Positions 14,247 to 23,436 of a stretch of 46,850 nt of DNA are shown here, in pieces; position 1 is the first letter of the stretch, and every line of letters begins with the position of its first letter. A program made the position numbers and the translations under genes. The stretch lies in the NCBI RefSeq assembly GCF_016919065.1, contig NZ_JAFFQA010000041.1, positions 1 through 46,850 of the forward strand. Reading direction: 5' to 3'. The stretch is from Desulfobulbus rhabdoformis (GTDB lineage: Bacteria > Desulfobacterota > Desulfobulbia > Desulfobulbales > Desulfobulbaceae). Under the pieces are notes generated by a model that had not been told where the DNA came from, ran no database searches, and was given only the letters and a program-made list of their open reading frames with translations.

Positions 14247-16310
14247 TTAGAAGGTATACTTATAACTAAGGAAAAATGACTGACCAGGCTTGGGGTACCC
14301 CTTTTTCTCGTAGTAATCCTTATCAAAAAGGTTATCGATAGTCAGAGCCACCCGATGGTGTTCAAGAAAATTATAGCCAAGTACCAAGTCAACCACGGTG
14401 AATGAAGGATACTCGATCTCCGGATACCCGGCGCTGACCCAGTCGGTATCACGCATGGGGCCAACGGTTCGAAAATGGAGGCGGGAGTCGAACTGGCCAT
14501 CACTGTATTCCACACCGTAGTTGTAGGTGTAGTCGGCTACGTTGTGAATATCCTGCATAGCTCCACCGGCGAGTTCTTCCTCTGCCTCGAAAATATGAGT
14601 GGCATTGACATAGAACCTCAGGCTGTTCTTCCACTGCATGGGCACACCCAAATCAAAGCTCAGGGTTGACTCCATGCCCCGTAGATCTGCCCCCAAGGCG
14701 TTGATGTAGGTCTTGAGGTTGCCGACCTGCAAGGTGGTGATACGATCATCAACCGTGGTGTCGAAATAGGTGACATCTATGGAAAGCCCCCAGTTGGGGA
14801 GTTCGTAGCCTACACCCACATCCCAGGTGGTGGAGGACTCAGGATCCAGATCTCCGTTCCCCTGGGTAACCATGGTCACACCGCCAACGATAGATTCCGA
14901 ATAACCGGCTAACTGAAAGGCGCTGGGCGGGACAAAAGCCTGGCCCACGGTGGCGTGCAAACGAATCCCCATATCAAAGAGATAGTTGGCACCGACACGG
15001 GGACTGAAGGTGGAAAAGTCTTCGGTCGTGGGGGTAAAGCCCGTTTTATAGGGCGTTGCCAAAGTTTCGACCTCAAAGGTGTCGTAACGACCGCCACCGG
15101 TGAAGGTCAACCGGTTGTCACAAAACTTCCACACCGTCTCCAGGTATCCGGCCAGGTTGGTCCGCCCTTCATCCGGTGACGAGGGCGCCTTGCGCGTGCC
15201 GCTGGTGGTATAGCTTCGCGACTGTTTTTCGATGTACTGGTAGTCAAACCCCAGAATAAACTTATGGTTGCCCCAGGTATAAATATCCTGCAACTGAACA
15301 CCGTCCCACGTGATTTCGGAGTCGTAACTGCGATAGGTGGGGACGGTGGACCCGCTGGAATAGTTGGAGTAGTTTTCAGCCTCTTCCTCAGTATGGTAGA
15401 GAGTGGCCGCCACTTCGTTGTTCGCGCCTAATCCGCCGCCAACCCGTAGGTCCACGCCCTGATTATCGATATCCTTGCGGCCACTGCGTACGCTGCCATA
15501 GGCCACATCACCGGGGGTCTCGATATTGCGGCCCTGATACATGTTGGCCGACAGATCAGCCCGCCAGTCACCGGCAAAGTTACCACCGATACGGAAGGCT
15601 CCATTACGGGTTTTGTAGGATGTATTGGGCCGCTCATTGCCGTTGTCGCCGGTGGTCAGGTTATCCGCCTGCTCATGGCGACCGAGCGAAACATCAAAAT
15701 CCAGTGTATCGGCAATGATGGCACCACCACTCCAGAGCTTTTGGAAGTTAGTCTCAAAGCTGCCGTAGCCCAGTTCAGCCGAGCCCCCCAAAGGACCGGT
15801 GGATTTTTTGGTGATCACGTTCACCACACCGCCCATGGCCTCGGCCCCGTAGAGTGAGGAGGCCGGACCTTTCAATACTTCTATACGTTCGACATTATCA
15901 GTGAGCACGGTTGCCAGGTTGGTGGCGCCAATGGGACGACCGTTCAACAGAATGAGGCTGTGCTTGGTAATGCCGGAAAACTCCGGCCGAAAACCACGGA
16001 TACCAATACCCGCCAGGGCACCGGGGTATTCGATGACACTGATCGAACTGGATTTTTTCAACTGCTCGGTGAGCATGGTTCCAGCGGTCATTTCGATATC
16101 ATGGCTGTCGATCACCTCGATTTTGGTGGGGATGGTGAGGATATCCTCTTCACTCCTGGTTGCCGTGACCACCATCTCGTCTGCCCTTTCTTTGACAGCC
16201 TCATCCTGTTGGTCAGCACCACTTGCCTCAGCGGCTAAAGTCGTTGAGGCAAGGCACACCAATAAGGCCAGGCTCAATCGATCAAACTTTTTCACTCCTT
16301 GTGGCTCCAT
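14247..16310 (-). CDS. btuB: TonB-dependent outer-membrane receptor, BtuB-like
   Basis: A 687-residue receptor, first gene of operon 1 and directly downstream of a cobalamin riboswitch. It has a signal peptide (hydrophobic core about residues 12-28), a TonB-box region DEMVVTATRSEE near 44-55, a plug domain with the motif NVERIEVLKGPASSLYGAEA near 133-152 and GGVVNVITKK after it, then a beta-barrel ending in the outer-membrane C-terminal signature YKYTF. BtuB-type receptors take up corrinoids using energy from TonB. Riboswitch control and the neighbouring cobO gene support a corrinoid substrate, though another tetrapyrrole is possible. Confidence 0.9.
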   Translation of the reverse strand: MEPQGVKKFDRLSLALLVCLASTTLAAEASGADQQDEAVKERADEMVVTATRSEEDILTIPTKIEVIDSHDIEMTAGTMLTEQLKKSSSISVIEYPGALAGIGIRGFRPEFSGITKHSLILLNGRPIGATNLATVLTDNVERIEVLKGPASSLYGAEAMGGVVNVITKKSTGPLGGSAELGYGSFETNFQKLWSGGAIIADTLDFDVSLGRHEQADNLTTGDNGNERPNTSYKTRNGAFRIGGNFAGDWRADLSANMYQGRNIETPGDVAYGSVRSGRKDIDNQGVDLRVGGGLGANNEVAATLYHTEEEAENYSNYSSGSTVPTYRSYDSEITWDGVQLQDIYTWGNHKFILGFDYQYIEKQSRSYTTSGTRKAPSSPDEGRTNLAGYLETVWKFCDNRLTFTGGGRYDTFEVETLATPYKTGFTPTTEDFSTFSPRVGANYLFDMGIRLHATVGQAFVPPSAFQLAGYSESIVGGVTMVTQGNGDLDPESSTTWDVGVGYELPNWGLSIDVTYFDTTVDDRITTLQVGNLKTYINALGADLRGMESTLSFDLGVPMQWKNSLRFYVNATHIFEAEEELAGGAMQDIHNVADYTYNYGVEYSDGQFDSRLHFRTVGPMRDTDWVSAGYPEIEYPSFTVVDLVLGYNFLEHHRVALTIDNLFDKDYYEKKGYPKPGQSFFLSYKYTF

Positions 16311-16321
16311 TCTTCCTATTC

Positions 16322-16359
16322 TCCTGTATTTATTTCACATTAACGACAAGGAGACAGGA
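16322..16359 (-). promoter_or_regulatory. Possible ribosome-site-sequestering stem below riboswitch 1
   Basis: On the minus strand TCCTGT (plus 16354-16359) can pair with ACAGGA (plus 16322-16327), which overlaps the AGGAG ribosome site of the receptor gene. No hairpin with a U-run is seen between the aptamer and the ATG. This suggests riboswitch 1 acts on translation rather than termination. The stem is short, so this is tentative. Confidence 0.4.
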
Positions 16360-16454
16360 AAGATCATGAGCGCACAACCAGTGTAAGGAGTTGCCGCAAC
16401 TCCCCTGTTCTACCCATTCCTGTATCCTCGACAGTCTGGCAAAAAACGCATATA

Positions 16455-16632
16455 CGGCAGGTCTTCTGGCTCTCCTTCCCCATTGATCCTTCCCATACCA
16501 AGGGCGGCACAGTGGTTCTGTTCAATGGGGCTCCCTGACAATGTCCAGGACCTGGATTACAGCGGCGGGACCGCTCCCGATTTACACGGGATTCCCTTGC
16601 ACACCTCAGATCAGAGGTGACCGACTTGCGAT
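16455..16632 (-). ncRNA. Cobalamin riboswitch 1
   Basis: The minus strand carries the conserved cobalamin aptamer blocks in order: GGGAATCCCGTG, then GGAGCGGTCCCGCCGCTGTAA, a CCACTGTG block, GGGAAGG, and the B12 box AGCCAGAAGACCTGCC (plus 16460-16477). It ends about 145 nt upstream of the TonB receptor start. By family knowledge it represses the downstream genes when adenosylcobalamin or a related corrinoid is plentiful, so operon 1 is expected to be on under B12 shortage. Confidence 0.93.
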
Positions 16633-16786
16633 GTTTTTGATTGAACGTTTCTTTTAAACTTGGATGTGAATCACCTGGTTACGGGGTAAATATGCTTTCC
16701 TTTTAAAAAGTGATACCACCCAATTTCAGGTCGTTGTCACTGTTTTTTCTCAAACAAAAAAGTTAAATATCCTTAAAGAATGATGA
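16633..16786. other. AT-rich promoter region of operon 1
   Basis: AT-rich sequence between the end of a TonB receptor gene and riboswitch 1. The operon 1 promoter must lie here if operon 1 is independent, but I see no box close to the consensus and no strong terminator for the upstream gene. Confidence 0.45.
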
Positions 16787-18979
16787 TTAAAACTTCAATT
16801 TCAGCTCAACAAAATAGGTTCTTCCCGGAGCAGACATGGATCCAGTGAAATATTCTTCATCAAACATATTGTTGATTGAAAAAGAGATATCGGCGTACTC
16901 CAATGGAGTGTAGGTCATCTTTGCATCCCAGAGCCAATGGTTTGCATATCCGTAATAGGTTCCCTCTAAATCATCATTCATATCACTGTAATACATCCGC
17001 CCAGTGTAGTTACCGACAACACTTGCCTTCACCTGTTTGTAGGTAACCCCGGCACCAATATTGATCATCTGCTCCGGGTAGTCGGTCAGCTCTTTGCCGA
17101 TAAGACTTGCTTCCCTGCTGTTTTCTTTTACTTCCGAATCAGTAATCGTGTAATTCGCCCAGAGATCTAGCCAGCTCAATGGCTGAGCGGAAAGAGCAAA
17201 CTCAAGCCCCCTGATTTCGGCTTCACCGACGTTTTCTTTATAGGAATCACTTCCTATCCTATAGCTGGAGATAAAGTCCTCCGCCTGAATGAAAAATCCA
17301 GTTACTGAACATTTCACTTTACGATCAAAAAAATACTGATCTGCGCCAACCTCATAATTCCAGGAAGTTTCCGGGCCGAGTTCGGGGTTATTGTGATAGG
17401 TGGTACTGCCCATGGTCGAAACCCGATAGAGGTCGTAGACAGTTGGGGGACGAAAGGCATGGCCAACAGAAGCCCGAACATAGGTATCCATCAGAGGATT
17501 CCAGACCAAAGCCAGATGAGGACTCACAGAACTATCGTCATGATCATCAAAGCTCACTTGAGATCCGACTGGTCCGGAGATACCGTCATAGGCTGTCCAG
17601 GTGTCAAGCCTGAGCCCGGCAAAGAGGTGCATCTGGGGATTCAGTGTCCATTCGTCCTGCACAAAGAACCCAAAAGTCCTGGTTTTTCCTTCGGTGTTAT
17701 CGACCTTTCCGAGGATAGATTTCTCGTTGCGGTAAAAGGCAAGGTTGTAGCTGTCCAAATGGGCTGAGTCCGCCTTAAAGGAGGCTCCAAGGGTGAGCAG
17801 ATGATCCTGGCCAAGGGAAATATCGCCCTGCAGATCTGCGGTCCAGGCCTCTGTGCCGTAATCCGTTTTCTTTCCGGCCGAGGAAGAGTAGTTACCTGTA
17901 TAGGTGGTTGGGGAGGTGTACCAGGTATCAGTACTTCTGAAGCCCCCCTTTGCGGTGAACGCGACTGGGCCGAAGATCTCTTTATAGGTGAGTGTGGTCA
18001 GGTAATTTTCCATGGAGTAGGGCGAGGCACCTGAAATGTAATAGTAGGGGGTCACCGTCGCTCTATCGCCCGTACCGATCTGAACAGCCCCCGAATATGC
18101 GGGATTTCCTGAACTATCGGTGAGGTAGGTATGGGGGCTACCATAGCTTTTCTCACTGGTTCCCCGCTGAAAATCCAGGGTGACACTGCCGGTGTCGGTC
18201 AGGTCATAGGAGGCCATCAGGTTCAGGTTGGAGCTATCCTTGGCCACATCTCCCTTATCGCCGGTCACCCAGTATGCGGCACCGCTTCTATGGGTAACTC
18301 CATAGCCCCCCGAAAGCGTGCCCGTTCCCGCCCCCACGGATCGAGCAACAAGATTTTCCGGATAGCCGTCCGTTGTGGTCGACTCATAACCAATTCGTAC
18401 CCCAAAGCGTCCATAGCGGTCACCGGCGGAGGCACTGTACTTGTAGGTGTTGTCACTGCCGAAACCAGCTGATATACTCCCCTCACGTTTGGTCGGTTTG
18501 GAGGTGATGATATTGATGACTCCACCCATGGCGTAACCACCGTAGAGAGCCGAGCCACCACTCCCGCGAATAACCTCGATTCTTTCCACATTATCGATAC
18601 CCATGGTGTTCCATCCACCACCTCCGCTATACCCGTCGTTCACCGGAGTACCGTTTACCATGATCAGTGTTCGGCTATCCCCTTTTAGCCCGCGCATGGA
18701 GACGGAGCCCGTGGAACTTGTGTTCACATACAAGCCGGTAACATGCTTCAGCGTATCCACCAGGGAATCGACTTCAAATTTCTCTATATCCTCTCTGCTG
18801 ATAACGGTAACACTCGCCGGAGCATCATCGACATTTGTCTCGGTGCGTGTTGCGGTGACCACTATATCCTCGGCCTGGTTCACCTCAGATTTTTCTTCGG
18901 CAGAGGCTGATGAGGCCAACAATGACAGCACGACCAAGGCACACACCAGTTTCTTCCTGTTCTTTTCTCTCCCTTGCAC
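16787..18979 (-). CDS. TonB-dependent outer-membrane receptor (second)
   Basis: A TonB-dependent receptor of about 730 residues. I favour the GTG at 18979 because GGAAGGGG lies just upstream and the protein then opens with a compact signal peptide (KKLVCALVVLSLLASSASA); an ATG at 19024 would add 15 very basic residues. Conserved parts are the TonB box AEDIVVTATRTET, the plug motif NVERIEVIRGSGGSALYGG, GGVINIITSKP, and the C-terminal signature VELKLKF. It follows the cbiZ gene and is the last gene of region 2. The barrel is rich in Tyr, Ser and Gly. Substrate is unknown; context points to corrinoid or another metallo-tetrapyrrole. Confidence 0.88.
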   Translation of the reverse strand: MQGREKNRKKLVCALVVLSLLASSASAEEKSEVNQAEDIVVTATRTETNVDDAPASVTVISREDIEKFEVDSLVDTLKHVTGLYVNTSSTGSVSMRGLKGDSRTLIMVNGTPVNDGYSGGGGWNTMGIDNVERIEVIRGSGGSALYGGYAMGGVINIITSKPTKREGSISAGFGSDNTYKYSASAGDRYGRFGVRIGYESTTTDGYPENLVARSVGAGTGTLSGGYGVTHRSGAAYWVTGDKGDVAKDSSNLNLMASYDLTDTGSVTLDFQRGTSEKSYGSPHTYLTDSSGNPAYSGAVQIGTGDRATVTPYYYISGASPYSMENYLTTLTYKEIFGPVAFTAKGGFRSTDTWYTSPTTYTGNYSSSAGKKTDYGTEAWTADLQGDISLGQDHLLTLGASFKADSAHLDSYNLAFYRNEKSILGKVDNTEGKTRTFGFFVQDEWTLNPQMHLFAGLRLDTWTAYDGISGPVGSQVSFDDHDDSSVSPHLALVWNPLMDTYVRASVGHAFRPPTVYDLYRVSTMGSTTYHNNPELGPETSWNYEVGADQYFFDRKVKCSVTGFFIQAEDFISSYRIGSDSYKENVGEAEIRGLEFALSAQPLSWLDLWANYTITDSEVKENSREASLIGKELTDYPEQMINIGAGVTYKQVKASVVGNYTGRMYYSDMNDDLEGTYYGYANHWLWDAKMTYTPLEYADISFSINNMFDEEYFTGSMSAPGRTYFVELKLKF

Positions 18980-19120
18980 GTCGTTCCCCTTCCTTTTGGT
19001 TCGTTTTCTGATCGTTATTCTCATTTACCCGGCAAGGAGCCACACTCTCCTAAGCCAAAGATCGTAAGATTTTCAGCAATGCGCCTCCCAGCTCTTTTTT
19101 GCCGTCTGTGTACGCTTAAC

Positions 19121-20335
19121 TTAGCCTTCCCCCTGTTCCTCCGCGTCACTGGTAACGCGCGCATCCTCATCAACCAGCATCTCCATATGGTGCCACTTTT
19201 CTGAAAATCCCAAGGCCAGCGCTCGACAGACAAGTCGACAAAAGGCTCTGTTGTCGGTTGCACAAACCATCGGCACAAGAAGAAGACGATAATGCGCCAA
19301 ACGGCTGTAATCGCCGCTCACCGCAGAGGCTACCTGGGCACAATATCCGGCCATAATCTCACCCCAGCAACTCTCGGGCAGAACGCCCCAGGTGATCTTA
19401 TCGCGCAGGTGGACCAAGGCTGCCACGGCGGCCACTGTGAGCGGATCATGTTCAAAGGCTTTAAAGTTGACACGAAGCAGTTCCGCCTCCTCCTGATCAA
19501 GAAAGGAGCAGATGGTGTCGATAAGCGCGGTCCGCTTCAGGCCGAAGCGTTCCAAATGAATTTTGATTGAGCATTGCCCAGCCGGGTGCATACTGTTTTG
19601 GCGGGAAAGGGTCCCCTTGATGGCTGAATACACGGTTCGTCCGATCAGCTCACCGAGTTTGGAGTGTTTGCCTGCACTGGTCAGAGGGGTGACATCGCTC
19701 TCCAGGGCTGCTACCGCAATCTGGTCGGTTCCGGTTCCGGTGGCCAGTTTATCCGAGTAGCGGGAGTTGACCGCAAGCTCCTGCAGGAGCGCTGTCTTGG
19801 CTTCGGTGGCCGTCATGACACAACGGGTGAGAGCACCGGGAATCAGCGGTGTATTGATAAAGAGCATGGTGTTGATCGTTCCCGGTCCGGGAATCTCTTC
19901 TGCCGGTGGCAACCGTTCAAAGCCCTGCTCAGTCTCCACCACGGAAGCCGGATCGCCTGCCCGCCCGGCGTTGCCCTCCACACCGCCGGTGCACACTGCG
20001 ATCACCTCCAAATCGCGAAACGACTCCCTGGCAATACTGGCATTGTGCATGTTGGCTGCCGTCCCCAGGGTGGCACAGTGCTCGGCATCCAGATTATGCC
20101 GATCACAGAGAGCCTTCCGGTACTGCTCGGGATTGCGATAAGTACTCTTTGGCAGATTATGGCAATGGCCAGCCGGTTCACAGCTTTGATGGTTGTACAT
20201 CGCGCTCAAATCAGTGCGAAGCCCGCCAGCCACCCGGCAGGTCGAGAGCACCGCATGGGGCTTGAGGAAACGGGCGTAGATGATTTTTTCTTCGCGGTGC
20301 AGCTCAACAGCACTGTATAATGTGTCGATAAGCAT
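19121..20335 (-). CDS. cbiZ: Adenosylcobinamide amidohydrolase (CbiZ)
   Basis: A 404-residue protein of the CbiZ family. Diagnostic segments are VCTGGVEGNAGRAGDPA (Cys115 onward), PGPGTINTMLFINTPL, TATEAKTALLQELA and ATGTGTDQI. CbiZ cleaves the amide bond joining the aminopropanol arm to the corrin ring of adenosylcobinamide, giving adenosylcobyric acid; bacterial members are known to open the way for remodelling of corrinoids that the cell cannot use directly. The N-terminal 100 residues, with HNQ-type polar sequence and several cysteines (SCEPAGHCHN), and a helical C-terminal 150 residues make it longer than the core domain. No cobU, cobS or cbiB gene is in the window, so later salvage steps must lie elsewhere. 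Confidence 0.9.
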   Translation of the reverse strand: MLIDTLYSAVELHREEKIIYARFLKPHAVLSTCRVAGGLRTDLSAMYNHQSCEPAGHCHNLPKSTYRNPEQYRKALCDRHNLDAEHCATLGTAANMHNASIARESFRDLEVIAVCTGGVEGNAGRAGDPASVVETEQGFERLPPAEEIPGPGTINTMLFINTPLIPGALTRCVMTATEAKTALLQELAVNSRYSDKLATGTGTDQIAVAALESDVTPLTSAGKHSKLGELIGRTVYSAIKGTLSRQNSMHPAGQCSIKIHLERFGLKRTALIDTICSFLDQEEAELLRVNFKAFEHDPLTVAAVAALVHLRDKITWGVLPESCWGEIMAGYCAQVASAVSGDYSRLAHYRLLLVPMVCATDNRAFCRLVCRALALGFSEKWHHMEMLVDEDARVTSDAEEQGEG

Positions 20336-20403
20336 AGGTTTTTCTTGTAAAAGTTCCAGGCCATTCAGGCCTCATCGTTGATTGCCATCCAGGTCATGAA
20401 TCC

Positions 20404-20517
20404 TGTAGGGTGGGCAGAGCGTTTTTTTTCTGCCCACCGGGGACCAGCAATATGTTCGTAACTCAATGTATAGACGGAGCAACTATCGGTGGGCAGAAAC
20501 TTCCTGCCCACCCTACG
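20404..20517. repeat. REP-like paired hairpins (copy A)
   Basis: Two hairpins, GGTGGGCAG...CTGCCCACC at 20409-20438 and the same arms at 20488-20512, lie in mirror orientation. The outer edges are TGTAGGG on the left and CCCTACG on the right, so the whole 114-bp unit is symmetrical like a REPIN. It lies in the 185-bp gap between cbiZ and the ABC-2 permease gene. Confidence 0.8.
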
Positions 20518-20520
20518 GAT

Positions 20521-21255
20521 CTAGTCCCGGGCTTTATTGACCGAATGCAGTGCCAGCCAAAAGAAAACCAGCCCCACGACGGTTAGCACCAGATAGTCGA
20601 TCCCATCAGCCGCCTTGCCGCTGGCGGTTGCGCGAATGGCGTGTGAGGCGTGGGTCAACGGCAAACAGGAGAGCAGTCCCTGGGCCCAGATGGGGAGTTT
20701 TTCAACCGGAAAGAAGGTACCGCCCAAAAAGGCCATGGGCGTGATGATGAAGCTGGTCAAGAGGCTCTGATCCGCGTGCGATTTTACCAGCATGGCCATG
20801 CCTACCGCCAGCGAGGCAAAGACAAAGGAGTTGCCCACAATAGCCAGCCAAAACAGCGGCCCGTAATGGAGGACCACGCCAAAGGGCAGACTTAACAAAA
20901 GGATGACCACCACTCCGATTAAGGCCCGGGTCATTCCGGCAAGGACCTCACCAGCCACATAACTAAGGTTACTGATTGGTGCTGCCTGGAATTCCTCAAA
21001 GATATTCCAGTAAAAACGGGCCACATTGATATCCGTGGCAATGCCAAAGGACTGGGTCATGCTGGCCATGGCCACCAGACCGGGGATAAGAAAATGCAGG
21101 TAGGACTGGTCACCAAATTGAATCAGATCGCCCATGGCATAGCCAAAGGTAATGAGATACAAGAGCGGCGAGACCGCCATCCCTGCAAGCTGACGTTTAA
21201 AACGGTACTTGAGGATGAGCATCTCCCGCAGATAGACAGCGATAAAACCATTCAT
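20521..21255 (-). CDS. ABC-2 type transporter permease
   Basis: A 244-residue membrane protein starting at the ATG at 21255, which overlaps the stop codon of the ATPase gene. About six helices are visible (near residues 25-45, 55-75, 100-130, 133-155, 165-185 and 218-238). The ABC-2 signature region FGIATDINVARFYWNIFEEF followed by ISNLSYVAGEVLAG, and the late TPMAFLGGTFFPVEKLP motif, are typical. Such permeases usually export lipids, polysaccharides, drugs or haem-like compounds. Location directly after ChlI/ChlD genes in a B12-linked region hints at tetrapyrrole or metal efflux, but nothing in the sequence gives the substrate. Confidence 0.87.
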   Translation of the reverse strand: MNGFIAVYLREMLILKYRFKRQLAGMAVSPLLYLITFGYAMGDLIQFGDQSYLHFLIPGLVAMASMTQSFGIATDINVARFYWNIFEEFQAAPISNLSYVAGEVLAGMTRALIGVVVILLLSLPFGVVLHYGPLFWLAIVGNSFVFASLAVGMAMLVKSHADQSLLTSFIITPMAFLGGTFFPVEKLPIWAQGLLSCLPLTHASHAIRATASGKAADGIDYLVLTVVGLVFFWLALHSVNKARD

Positions 21256-22091
21256 GAGAGCACCTTCTTTCCGGTAAGATGTAAAAATGCATCCTCGAGA
21301 TTGACCCGTCGCAGGGTTACCCCGCAGTCCTGAGAAGCGGCGTACTCCGAGGCCTGATCCCTGGTGGCAAAATAGGTGGTCTCCATGCCTTCGCCATTCA
21401 TACGATCCACCGCCCACTCACCCAGACTGGCCATCAGGGCCTGGGGCGTATTCAGGGCCACGATCTTGCCTGTATCGAGAAAAGCCACCCGAGCCGCGAG
21501 AAATTCAGCCTCTTCGATATAATGGGTGGTCAGAAAGATGGTGGTCCCGTCCTGCTGCACCCGTTTGATCAGCGACCAGATGCGCCGGCGAATAGCCGGA
21601 TCGAGCCCCACGGTGGGCTCATCGAGAAAGAGGACTTTGGGTTCATGCATCAGGGCACGCGCGATCATCAACCGTCGTTTCAACCCACCGGAGAGCTGTT
21701 TCACCAGGGAATCCACTCGATCAAGCAGCTCCACATAGCTCAGCAGTTCCTCGATTTTTTGGCCCCTGGCCTGTGTGTTCATGCCAAAAAGGCGACCGTG
21801 GATCTCCAGGTTTTCCCGCACACTCAACTCATTGTCCAGGTTGATATGCTGGGGCACAAGCCCACACTGGCGCTTGGCTTCACGGGGAGATTCGACAATA
21901 TCGTGCCCACCGATACGTGCCTGGCCTGAACCGATTCGAGTCAGGCCGGTCAGTATACGGATAGTGGTTGTCTTCCCGGCTCCGTTAGGGCCGAGAAAGG
22001 CAAAGAGTTCACCTGGATGCACCGCAAGATCAATGGAATCAACAGCCTTGACCTTGCCATAGAGCTTTTGCAGCTTTTCAATTCGGATCAT
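21252..22091 (-). CDS. ABC transporter ATP-binding protein (ABC-2 partner)
   Basis: A 279-residue ABC ATPase: Walker A GPNGAGKTTTIR near residue 34, Q-loop VPQHINLDN near 80, signature LSGGLKRRLM near 134, Walker B KVLFLDEPTVGLDP near 150 and the switch histidine in TTHYIEEAE. The C-terminal 60 residues form the usual accessory region of ABC-2 type exporters (CcmA/DrrA group). It pairs with the permease gene that overlaps its 3' end by 4 bp and follows the small membrane protein gene by 2 bp. Direction is probably export. Confidence 0.9.
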   Translation of the reverse strand: MIRIEKLQKLYGKVKAVDSIDLAVHPGELFAFLGPNGAGKTTTIRILTGLTRIGSGQARIGGHDIVESPREAKRQCGLVPQHINLDNELSVRENLEIHGRLFGMNTQARGQKIEELLSYVELLDRVDSLVKQLSGGLKRRLMIARALMHEPKVLFLDEPTVGLDPAIRRRIWSLIKRVQQDGTTIFLTTHYIEEAEFLAARVAFLDTGKIVALNTPQALMASLGEWAVDRMNGEGMETTYFATRDQASEYAASQDCGVTLRRVNLEDAFLHLTGKKVLS

Positions 22092-22093
22092 AG

Positions 22094-22372
22094 TTATTGA
22101 TGGTCAGTAGAGTTCTTTTGGGCTCCCCAGCGCCATGCTGGTGGCTCCCCTTTTTTCCAGACAATCCAGACAAAAATCCCGGTCAGGACCAGTTCAAACG
22201 GAACAAACAGGACCAGGGAGTCCGCCCCGCGAAGAAGCAGTGCTCCTCCAGTACTCAAACCAAGATACAGGAGGAAGACGAGCCAGCCTTGCCAGGTTGT
22301 GGGTAATCCCCAGCCATAGCCGTATCGCTTTGCCGGAAACCAGTAGGAGGAGGTATGGTGGTTCTTGTGCAC
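22094..22372 (-). CDS. Small two-helix membrane protein
   Basis: A 92-residue protein with a conserved-looking N-terminal block WFPAKRYGYGWGLPTTWQGW and two helices near residues 31-47 and 53-70, ending in a charged tail. I recognise the block from uncharacterised small proteobacterial membrane proteins but know no function. The start is a GTG at 22372, 23 bp after the chlI stop codon, with no clear ribosome site, so it may rely on coupling. It is probably co-transcribed with chlI and the ABC-2 pair. Confidence 0.65.
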   Translation of the reverse strand: MHKNHHTSSYWFPAKRYGYGWGLPTTWQGWLVFLLYLGLSTGGALLLRGADSLVLFVPFELVLTGIFVWIVWKKGEPPAWRWGAQKNSTDHQ

Positions 22373-22395
22373 AGTTATACGCTCACAGATTCAGG

Positions 22396-23436
22396 TTATT
22401 TCCCAGAGAGAGCCCGTTCACGCAGCGCCTGCACATTATCGGCGATCTCCATCAACGGTTGCCGCCTGACCCTATGGGGCAGGACCAGCTCCGCACTGGT
22501 GGAGATATCTGTCGAGGTTACGGTGTCGCGACCATCCAGGGCGGCCAGGGTCTTGGCAGTCTTGAGCATGATGATATCGCCGCGATGGCCATCCACCCCG
22601 ACCTCAAGACAGGTGGTGGCAATCTCAAATAACAGCTCCCGTTGTATCTCGACCTTGGGATACAGGCTGCGAGCGGTGAGTAACTGGTCGGCGAGGGCTC
22701 TGGACTCTTCCCTCCATCTTTGGGCAAATCCTTCAGGATCCAGGTCAAAGGCAGCCCTTCGCTCCATGATGGCAACCCGTTCCTCGGCGGTTTGAATACC
22801 CTCGATATTGACGCAGAGCCCGAAACGATCGAGCAACTGCGGCCGCAGTTCGCCCTCCTCCGGATTCATGGTCCCAACCAGAGTAAAACGGGCCGGATGG
22901 GAAAAGGAGACCCCTTCCCGCTCGATGGTGTTCACTCCCATGGCGGCGGAATCAAGGAGCACATCCACCACATGGTCATCGAGCAGATTGACCTCGTCTA
23001 CATAGAGGATGTTCCGGTGGGCCTGGGCCAGAATACCGGGCTCAATGCGCTTTTCGCCTGCCTTGAGAGCATGCTCCAGATCAAGGGTTCCCACAACCCG
23101 GTCCTCGGTGGCCCCCACCGGCAGCTCCACCACCCGCACCTTGCGCGTCACCACCTCAGGCAGGATTTCGCGGCGTGTCCCGGCGATCAGTTTGCAGATG
23201 GCGTGGTAAGATTCCAACTCTTCAACGGGGTCAAGCTGATAGGGATCATCGGCGAAAACCGAAATTTCAGGAAGGATATCGGCCAGGGCCCGCACAGCGG
23301 TGGATTTGGCCGTGCCCTTCTCCCCTCGGATAAGGACACCGGAAAGTCCTGGGTTGACGACGTTGAGCATCAGAGCCAGTTTCATTTTTTCCTGGCCAAC
23401 GATGGCGGTAAACGGATAGATGGGCCTGTTTTTCAT
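22396..23436 (-). CDS. chlI: Chelatase AAA+ motor subunit I (ChlI/BchI type)
   Basis: A 346-residue AAA+ ATPase of the magnesium-chelatase subunit I family. It opens with PFTAIVGQEKMKLAL, has Walker A GEKGTAKSTAVRAL near residue 38, Walker B ILYVDEVNLLDD near 143 and sensor-type motif GTMNPEEGELRPQLLDRFG near 187. In class I chelatases the I subunit forms a hexameric ring that, with subunit D, drives metal insertion by the large subunit using ATP. No bchlorophyll genes are present, so the large subunit is most likely one or more of the CobN proteins here. It overlaps the chlD gene by 4 bp. Confidence 0.92.
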   Translation of the reverse strand: MKNRPIYPFTAIVGQEKMKLALMLNVVNPGLSGVLIRGEKGTAKSTAVRALADILPEISVFADDPYQLDPVEELESYHAICKLIAGTRREILPEVVTRKVRVVELPVGATEDRVVGTLDLEHALKAGEKRIEPGILAQAHRNILYVDEVNLLDDHVVDVLLDSAAMGVNTIEREGVSFSHPARFTLVGTMNPEEGELRPQLLDRFGLCVNIEGIQTAEERVAIMERRAAFDLDPEGFAQRWREESRALADQLLTARSLYPKVEIQRELLFEIATTCLEVGVDGHRGDIIMLKTAKTLAALDGRDTVTSTDISTSAELVLPHRVRRQPLMEIADNVQALRERALSGK

